Assembly (NCBI RefSeq): GCF_027580225.2
Contig: NC_073337.2
Span: 13,365,501 to 13,429,500, forward strand
Source of the DNA: Misgurnus anguillicaudatus
Taxonomy: Eukaryota > Chordata > Actinopteri > Cypriniformes > Cobitidae
Reading direction: 5' to 3'
Length of the DNA: 64,000 nucleotides
Part shown: piece by piece, positions 56,912 through 64,000 of the stretch
Layout of the letters: the number at the start of each line of letters is the position of its first letter
How positions within the stretch are numbered: position 1 is the stretch's first letter
Notes under the pieces: model-generated
Databases searched by the model: none
Seen by the model: the letters and a program-made list of their open reading frames with translations, nothing else
What the model was told of the DNA's origin: nothing
Translations under genes and position numbers: made by a program

Positions 56912-57296
56912 CAACCCAGTCTCACCCCATGGCGTCAATATTTGACGACACTTGACCATGCGTCAATGTGTTGACGCGGAGGGTATGCCTTTCGCGTCGT
57001 TTTTTGGCGAGCTGGGGACATCAATACTATTAAGTCCGTTGCATTCTCTTTCCTATTTTCTTAACATTTTCTAACATTTTCGCGTCGGTTTAGGGTTAGA
57101 TTTACATAATGACATCCCTACCCAAACCTTTCCCTAACCCCAATGCCAGGCGACAACTGTTTAATTTCGCGTACCTGGTAGTGTTGAGGTCCCCAGTTCG
57201 TCGGGGAAGGGCGCGAGGGGTATACCCTTCGCGTCAACATATTGACGCATGGTCAAGTGTCGTCAAATATTGACGCCATGGGTGTGAGACCGTGTT
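56912..57296. mobile_element. Palindromic element E1
   Basis: 385 bp with long inverted arms (CATGGCGTCAATATTTGACG at left and its complement at right), flanked by an exact 8-bp duplication ATTCACAT (56904-56911 and 57297-57304). The centre has GGTTTAGGGTTAGATTTACA. Same family as 57528-57911. Superfamily not assigned; 8 bp would fit hAT, but the ends do not begin CAGRG. Confidence 0.85.
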
Positions 57297-57412
57297 ATTC
57301 ACATTTATGCATTTGGCAGACATTTTTATCCAAAGCTACTTACATTGTAAAAAGTTGGATTGACTTAACAATTACTAATTGGTAACACCAGACAAATGAA
57401 GTAACATTTTAA

Positions 57413-58082
57413 AGGAACAGTATGTAGGATTGTGGCCAAAACTGGTATTGCAATCACACAACTTGTGGCTAAAACTGGTACTGCAATCACACAACTGGTG
57501 GCCAATATACAAAATGACAACATAAATAACACGGTCTCACACCCATGGCGTCAATATTTGACGACACTTGACCATGCGTCAATATGTTGACGCGGAGGGT
57601 ATACCTTTCGCGTCATTTTTGACGAACTGGGGACTTCAATACTATTAGGTACGCGAAATTAAACAGTTGTCGCCTGGCATTGGGGTTAGGGAAAGGTTTG
57701 GGTAGGGATGTCATTATGTAAATCTAACCCTAAACCGACGCGAAAATGGTAGAAAATTGTAAGAAAATAGGAAAGAGAATGCAACGGACTTAATAGTATT
57801 GAAGTCCCCAGTTCGTCAAAAAATGACTCGAAAGGTATACCCTCCGCGTCAACGTGTTGGCGCATGGTCAGGTGTCGTCAGGTAATGACGCCATGGGGTG
57901 AGACTGGGTTGACATAAACATCAGTTGAGGGCTGCAACTCCACATTTTAAATGATAATATCCTGGCCAGACCACTGTTGTGAGTGATATAAGTATTTGAA
58001 ATTAAAATTATTTCTTAATGTCTAGAGACATATTAGGGACATTTTATAATTAATAGATATACATTTCTTACATACTGTTGCT
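57413..58082. mobile_element. TTAA-flanked element J, nested in K
   Basis: Starts AGGAACAGTATGTAGGATTG and ends TTACATACTGTTGCT, with TTAA at 57409-57412 and 58083-58086. The left part has two near-identical CAATCACACAACT repeats. Hosts element E2. Confidence 0.75.
57528..57911. mobile_element. Palindromic element E2, nested in J
   Basis: 384 bp, the same palindromic family as E1, in opposite orientation. Flanks ACATAAAT (57520-57527) and ACATAAAC (57912-57919) form an 8-bp duplication with one change. No ORF. Confidence 0.85.
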
Positions 58083-58167
58083 TTAAGTTGAATAAACTTA
58101 CAATTTTTGGGTGTTACCAATTGAAGTATTTTTTTAAGTTTATCCAACCTTTTACTTTTACAGTGTA

Positions 58168-58834
58168 TGAGCAATTTATATTCAGTTTCACCTAATCTAC
58201 ATAGAATATTTATAGAAAACTCACCGCAACAAAGGACAACATGCAAACTTTGCACACCCAAGCTGCACAACATGTGGGCCTTTTTAATATATCCACAAAG
58301 CCACTGTGTAGCTACTGAAAACCTTATCCCAATGTTGAACTATTGCCCCACAACTAGGATTATAAATAATAACAATAAAGGGAAATATAGTAAGATAATT
58401 GTCAAAACAAAAACGTCAAACGCTGCATTATTTGACAGAAAACTTCATGACATACAACTCAAAAATAAAAAGCTAAATATGTCACTTTTTTGGAATGCTG
58501 AGATTCTTGTTATTCGAATGATGTAAACCTTTTTAAGATATAGTACAATTGGTGTCCTTTTCAGGTGGTTTTTTTTTGTTGCCTTTTTCAGGATTGCTAA
58601 GGGGCTAATTTGCACATGTATGGCAGTATGCAAGTGTGTGGGCAAGAATTTTACAAATGAAAATATTCAGAACACAGTATTTGTTTTGTAGTCCACCTAT
58701 AGGGCATGGCGAAAACAAATTTAGGTCACACTTCATTTGAGGTGTCTTTTACGAGAAAAATGTATACAGTCTAACTATTGCATCATTGTATGTTTCAATA
58801 ACATTTTTCAATTCAACGGGATTTTTCAGCTTAT
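58168..58834. other. Non-coding, nothing recognised
   Basis: The ORF at 58167-58526 has no known motif. The LINE relic starts close to 58835. Confidence 0.4.
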
Positions 58835-59843
58835 CTAAGAATGTATTTATCACTGTTGCTGGTTGTTATAGACCACCTTCTGCTCCTGTATGTGCTTTGA
58901 CTGTTTTAAGTGAAATAATTGCTCCCCACATCACTTCTGAATTTATTTTGTTAGGGGACCTGAACTGGAATATGTTTGATCCTCCATCATCCTTAAAATG
59001 ACAGCTAGATGCACTAAACTTGTCCCAGATTGTGCAGGCCCCTACAAGATTTAATTCAAAGTTTATGAATCTGGCTCATTGATTGATATAATTCTTACTA
59101 ATAGGCCAGAGAGTTATACATCTGGACTATTCTGTCAAAGCTTTAGTGATCACTGTATTATAGCCTGTGTCCGCAAGGGCTCCCCCATAAGAAATCCCCC
59201 GATGCTTGTTTTTAAACCCTGTTTGAAAAAGTTTAATGAACAGGCTTTTTTGAATGACCTGGTTGTTATGGACTGGTACAGAATTGGGCTTATTCCTGAT
59301 GTTGATGAGGCGTGGCCATACTTGAAATCCATGTTCAGTAGTGTTCTGAACAAACATGCCCCTTTTAAAAAGTCCAGAGTTTATTCGCCAAAAACACACC
59401 TTATGGCGCATAGCAAAGACTTCTAAGAATATCTCTGACTGGCAATCATACAGGGCTATGCGAAATAAATGCACTCAGTCTATTAGACAGGCAAAATTGA
59501 GTTATTTCAAGCACCACCTGAATGTTAATGGTTCTGATCCACGAAAATTTTGGAATACCATCAAAACAATGGAAAATGAGAGCATCACCTCCCGTTTGCC
59601 CACTGTAATTAAACATGATGGTGTTGTTATCACAGATAAATCCAAAATGGTTAATCAGTTTAATCAACATTTTGTTAATGCTGGCTGTACTTATGAGGAT
59701 AGTTCCGATATCTCTACTTGCTCCTCTGCCAATTTGTCAACTGCTAGGCATTCATTTGTCTCAGATCCCCCTTCCTTTTTCTTTAAGTCTATACAAGAGA
59801 TTGATGTACTTGAGGAATTGCTCAGCCTGGATATTCATAAATT
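58835..59843 (+). pseudogene. LINE endonuclease and pre-RT region, broken
   Basis: KNVFITVAGCYRPPSAP and LLGDLNWNMF are AP-endonuclease motifs (the GDLN Asp/Asn pair). After a stop at about 58999 and a frame change, SLIDIILTNRPE-type sequence and FSDHC (catalytic SDH near 59149) follow. A second frame change near 59400 leads to DWQSYRAMRNKCTQSIRQAK, the linker before RT, up to SLDIHKFSG, where the hAT enters. At least three disabling changes. Confidence 0.85.
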
Positions 59844-61176
59844 CAGTGGCGAACCGTGGGTACTTCAGCTGGGCCTTCAAAATATGCAATGAAGTGCAAA
59901 TGCCTCTCCATCCATAATACTAGGCTATTCGTATTTTCGTTAAATCATACAGTGAACGTGTAAAAATTCTGAGCACGCAAAGTTAAATTACAGAATGGGC
60001 ATTGTCTGCCTTTAAATGCAGTTTTAAAGTTTAAAATTACTTTAATCTAACTGATAAACACAAATACAGATTCTGCTGCTCTGTAATGACAGGGGCTCTG
60101 TAAATTTGCATTTAACAAGCTTAAATTATGTTCTTTAATTTATATTTTATTTTTGGAAATATATATTTAGCTGTCGGATACCTTGTTAATCTTTTTCATA
60201 AAGGGAAATATAGCACCCTGCGTTCTCAGTGCACTTCCTTGTGGCTTATAACTGTTGTTATAAGATATCCAGGGCTCGCAAAATCGCTAGCCCGAGCCCC
60301 CAGGTCCCGGGGCTATTGCGAATTCTTGTCGGGCTACCAAAATGTATCTCCGCCCTGTCCATCGGGTATAGCGAGGTAAAAAATATTTTTCGCGTTCTCT
60401 CAGATTTAGTTAGGAAATTATATTGTATGTAATTCGGCGTTGTCTGTCAGTCATTACTATCCTCACGTAACAAGTGAAACTTTCAGGAAGTGAAAGTATA
60501 ATTAAACGCATTATTTTTCTCGTGTTCACGTCTGATATGCGAAGCGCTCCTCTGCACGCGCTTCTCCCCGCTGTGCTCTTCACGAGTACCCGCTTAAGTA
60601 ATTTCGTTTTTACCTCAGCCAGTCACAACGTCAATCACGTTTCCGCCATTTACCTCAACCACCGCAGAGATTCGGGCCATTAGACTGTATTAATATTAAC
60701 GGTCTATGATCTTCGTCTTTGGTGTTTTACGGCAGCTCGCATCCAGTTTGTTGCATGATTAGGACTTCATGAAGGCTTACAATGTTTTGTTTTTTGCCCG
60801 CCCACTTGAACTCAAAACGTGATTGGTCGATTTGCCTGTCACTCTCCACACCAAAACACATAGCTTGGCCTTCCCTGGGATTCATGAAGTCCTAACCAAT
60901 GAATGAGCCAGCTAACCGGGCCTTAATAGAGACGGACGATTCTGATTGGATTAGATGTTTTCATGACATGAACCTGACAGTAAGCTTAACGTTAGAACAT
61001 AGATGAGAGAAAATATATTACATGTATTGTATTGAATTGAATTAAATAGAAATTAAAAAATGTAAAAACATATTTTTATTGAATATTATTTATTTGTATT
61101 ATTATAATAAAAATCTTTTTATACATTTTTTTAGGCCTTCTCTGAAGGCGTAGAAGGCCCTGAAGGTTCCCCACTG
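59844..61176. mobile_element. hAT element inside the LINE
   Basis: 1,333 bp, starts CAGTGGCGAACCGTGG and ends, inverted, CAGTGGGGAACCTTCAG. Flanks CATAAATT (59836-59843) and CATAAATC (61177-61184) are an 8-bp duplication with one change. No transposase ORF; only MITE-like AT-rich and GC-rich blocks. Interior palindromic phrases GATTAGGACTTCATGAA (60758) and its complement (60880) mark subterminal or nested structure. Confidence 0.85.
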
Positions 61177-62758
61177 CATAAATCCGCTGGATTGGATGAA
61201 TTAGATTCATTATTTTTAAAGAAATCAGCATATATTATTGTAGCACCTATTACTTGCATTTTTAATCTTTCACTCCATACTGCTGTTTTCTCGAGGGATT
61301 GGTAATCTGCTGCTGTAACCATGGTGATAACTCAGATTTAAACTGCTGTAGACCTGTTTCCATTTTGCCCTGTCTCTCTAAAATATTAGAGAAGTTGGTC
61401 AATAAGCAGCTTACTGTCACGGTTAATCCGTGTCATGTCTTGTCTCTGTTCCGATTGTTGTCACCTGGACTGTCATTGATTAATTACCTGCCTCATCACA
61501 CCTGTGTATTATTAGTCTGTTTGTATATATACCCCTGCCTGTTGTATGTGCACTTGCCGGATCATTGTCATTACTTCCTTGTCTGTTCCTGTGTTGGATG
61601 TTCCTGTTTTACCCGCCGTTGTATGTTACTCGTGTTTTGTTTCCTGTTTTATATTAAATGTTATTTATTTCTTGAGAACCCTGCGTGTGCGTCCTGATTC
61701 CTTTTACCAGTCATGACACTTACGCACCATTTAGAGACTCTTAATGTTTTTAATCAGTTTCAGTCTGGTTTCAGACCCGGTCATAGTTGTATCACTGCTA
61801 CACTTAAGGTTGCCAATGACATCATATCCGCCATCGACAATAAAGATTATTGTGTAGCTGCATTCGTTGATCTGGCCAAGGCCTTTGACTCGGTGGACCA
61901 TGATATATTGCAGGATAGACTACGAGGCATTGGACTTTCTGAGAGCTGTCTGGCTTGGTTCAAGAACTACTGCCTTGGTCGTTCACAATTAGTTAGGGGG
62001 GAAGGGTTCCGGTCAGATCATCTGCCTCTATCTAAAGGGGTTCCACAAGGAAGCATACTGGGGCCTATACTTTTTAATATTTATGTCAACGATATTGCTT
62101 CTGCTGCAGGTGATTCTCACATACATTTATATGCTGATGACACCATTATTTATGCATTTAATTCTTCCTTAACAATCGCACTTTATTGCAGGCCAGTTTC
62201 ACTCGTATCCAACATGCCTTCTCCAGTCTTCATTTGGTTTTAAATTTAAAAAAAAACAATTGCATGGTTTTTAATAGAAATCTACCAGACATTGAACATT
62301 TGCCTAAAATCTTATCGCTGGATGGCTCTGCAATCGACTATGTTGATTGCTATAAATACCTTGGTATCTGGCTTGACAGCAAATTATCATTTGAAACTCA
62401 CATAAATCTTGGAAAGGTCAAATCTCGTATTGGTTTTCTTTATCGTAATAAATCTTCTTTTACACATTCTTCAAAACAGCTTTTGGTTAAAACAACAGTG
62501 CCTCCGATTCTGGAATATGGGGATGTAGTTTACAGGTCTGCTTCAAAAACCGTCCTCCATAAATTGGATGTTATTTACCACGCTGCAATCCGTTTTGCAA
62601 CTGGAGCCTCATTTAATACTCATCATTGTGACCTGTATTCTTTACTGAATTGGTCATCTCTCCATTCACGTAGGCAACTTCATTGGTTTTTGTTTATTTA
62701 TAAAACCATTATTGGTAAAACTCCATCCATCATATTTACAGTCCCTTTTAAGTGTTAA
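61177..62758 (+). pseudogene. LINE reverse transcriptase relic
   Basis: Resumes with KSAGLDELDSLFLK and APITCIFNLSLHTAVF, breaks at stops, and is split by the LTR-like insert. From about 61728 the frame HLETLNVFNQFQSGFRPGHS, KAFDSVDHDIL, GVPQGSILGPILF and YADDTIIY (62130-62153) gives RT motifs with catalytic Asp pair. A frameshift near 62180 leads to the thumb and C-terminal part, LDSKLSFETHINLGKVKSRI and KLDVIYHAAIRFATGA, ending TAA at about 62756. Inactive. Confidence 0.88.
61415..61718 (+). mobile_element. LTR-like insertion (possible solo LTR)
   Basis: 304 bp, begins TGTCACGG and ends CATGACA (TG...CA), flanked by the 5-bp duplication CTTAC (61410-61414 and 61719-61723). Contains TATATATACCCC and later ATTAAATGTT. 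This fits a solo LTR; no internal part is present. Confidence 0.7.
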
Positions 62759-63115
62759 TGATATCGGTCGTAATCTGCAGTTTTTTTAACCTTCGCATAC
62801 CCAAAGTCCTCTTTTGGTCGTTGTTCTTTTAAGTTTTCTGCTGCACATGATTGGAATCAACTGCAGCAGACGCTAAACTTAGCTCATTTATTTCGCTTTC
62901 TTCTTTTAAAAACTTAGTTCAATCAATAACATATGATCATACGTGTTTTTAGTAATTGGTTTGTTTTTATGTGGCACTGTTTATAGCTGTGTTATCTGTA
63001 TTTCTAATATTCTGTATTGTAGCCCACTGGTTTCTTATGCTGCCTCTTGGCCAGGTCGTCATTGCAAATGAGAACTGGTTCTAAATTTACATACCTGGTT
63101 AAATAAAGGTTTAAA

Positions 63116-63325
63116 TTAAATGAAATAAATTCAATTGTATTTATATAGCGCTTTCCACAATTAGTAATTGTTTCAAAGCAGCTTTACATTAATAAAAGCA
63201 GGGGAAACACTGAAAAATCGATAGACAAAATAAGTAGCAAAATACAGATTAAAATGAACGAGCGAGCGAAGTAACCCTGGGAGAAAAACCCAATGGGAAA
63301 AGTTCTAGGAGGAAAAAACCTTGGA

Positions 63326-63396
<71 letters not shown>

Positions 63397-64000
63397 TGCG
63401 TGCGTGTCCTCAGGATCAAAGACGAGACAGGGAAAGAGAGACAAAATCCTATTAGTGTAGGGGCCATTTGCATGTTACGCAAGTGTCACACAGTGTTGGT
63501 TTACTATCTACTCGGTTCCAGACAGGCTAGCTATTGCAGCATAAGTAAATTACCCAGACGAGTTATGTGAATGCTTTGTTCCATACAAGCTAACTATTGC
63601 AAGATAAGTATATTTTCTAGACAAGTTATGTGAATGCTTTGTTAAAGAAAAAAGTCTAGACTTGAAGTGATCGACTGTGTCTGATTCTCAGACATCAGAT
63701 GGCAAATCATTCCAGAGCTTAGGGGCTAAGTAGGAAAAGGATCTACCACCTTTAGACACTTTTGATATTCCAGGGATATTTAAGAGACCAGAATTTTGCG
63801 ACCACAATGTATGTGATGGATTGTATTCTGATAGTAATTCTCTAAGATACGAAGGTGCTAGCCCATTTAAGGCTTTATATGTGACATATTTTAAAATGTA
63901 TGCAATATTTAACTGGTAACCAGTGTAAAGATGCCAAAAGTGAGCTTATGTGTTCATACTTCTTAGTACGAGTAAGCACTCTTGCAGCAGCGTTTTGAAC
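63116..64000. repeat. Cyprinid interspersed repeat with (TG)n
   Basis: Begins ATTCAATTGTATTTATATAG followed by CGCTTTCCACAATTAGTAAT, a very common fish repeat start. A (TG)n then (TGCG)n run is at 63328-63406, and two direct copies of a CAAGCTAACTATTGCA-type unit with GTTATGTGAATGCTTTGTT lie at 63520-63650. It runs off the window. The Thr-His ORFs here are microsatellite by-products. Confidence 0.6.

Larger units (their letters stand above)
57342..58167. mobile_element. Outer MITE K (ACATTGTAAAAAGTTGGATTG ends)
   Basis: Left ACATTGTAAAAAGTTGGATT and right CCAACCTTTTACTTTTACAGTGT are inverted; inner AATTGGTAACACC at left pairs with GGTGTTACCAATT at right (58110). Split by the TTAA element J. 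Confidence 0.65.
58835..63115 (+). mobile_element. CR1/L2-like LINE, 5'-truncated and interrupted twice
   Basis: Non-LTR retrotransposon with endonuclease and reverse transcriptase coding pieces in order, and a 3' end with TACCTGGTTAAATAAAGG and a short ATTAAATGAAATAA tail. The 5' part of the endonuclease is missing. Two younger insertions split it: a hAT (59844-61176) and an LTR-like element (61415-61718). Confidence 0.85.

Noticed and set aside
58167..58526. 119-codon ORF
   Set aside because: No recognisable domain, starts inside the end of MITE K, and composition resembles random AT-rich DNA.
63184..63482. Thr-His and Arg-Ala repeat ORFs
   Set aside because: Translations of the (TG)n/(TGCG)n microsatellite.

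Overview
The window reads as vertebrate, most probably cyprinid fish, nuclear DNA. Reasons: one recognisable vertebrate coding exon (exon 1 of iqsec3) with a proper splice donor; Tc1/mariner, hAT, piggyBac/Kolobok-type, DIRS, CR1/L2-like LINE and Gypsy relics; a DANA/Mermaid-like tRNA-derived SINE; and many short palindromic non-autonomous elements of the kind that fill cyprinid genomes. No operons, prokaryotic signals or CRISPR arrays are present. Family names rest on memory of protein motifs and element termini; no database was searched.

Layout. 1-5944 is probably intron 1 of iqsec3 (minus strand; the rest of the gene lies to the left), carrying a TTAA-flanked MITE, a RecQ-helicase-bearing element and a palindromic repeat. 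5945-6480 is the iqsec3 first coding exon. 6.7-17.7 kb holds palindromic elements, two decayed Tc1 copies facing opposite ways, and a TTAA-flanked element that received two further copies of the helicase family. 18.8-20.3 kb is a hAT MITE with an almost perfect 466-bp tandem duplication. 21.8-24.35 kb is a piggyBac-like element with an internal tandem duplication later split by a hAT. 26.1-35.1 kb is a three-layer nest: a TAA-flanked element, inside it a hAT, inside that a nearly complete Gypsy retrotransposon (27622-34268; minus strand; gag, pro and pol; 815-bp LTRs). 35-46.5 kb holds two more Tc1 relics, several TTAA elements, LINE and DIRS relics, a SINE and a perfect 144-bp-arm palindrome. 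47.5-51.6 kb is a second nest: a TAA-type element, a hAT, a minisatellite rich in the 6-mer GACGTC, a tRNA-like piece and a small hAT. 51.7-58.2 kb is more nested TTAA and palindromic elements, two weak exon candidates and a tRNA-Ala-like pseudogene. 58.8-63.1 kb is a LINE broken by a hAT and an LTR-like insert.

The best functional signals are (i) the iqsec3 exon; (ii) the Gypsy element, whose gag-pro junction carries a GGGAAAC heptamer and a GC-rich hairpin in the right frame and at the right distance for -1 frameshifting; (iii) the repeated RecQ-like helicase fragments inside short transposons. Target-site duplications were read directly for seven hAT elements (8 bp) and ten TTAA-flanked elements, which gives a relative insertion order. 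Stretches with no visible feature are listed as such.
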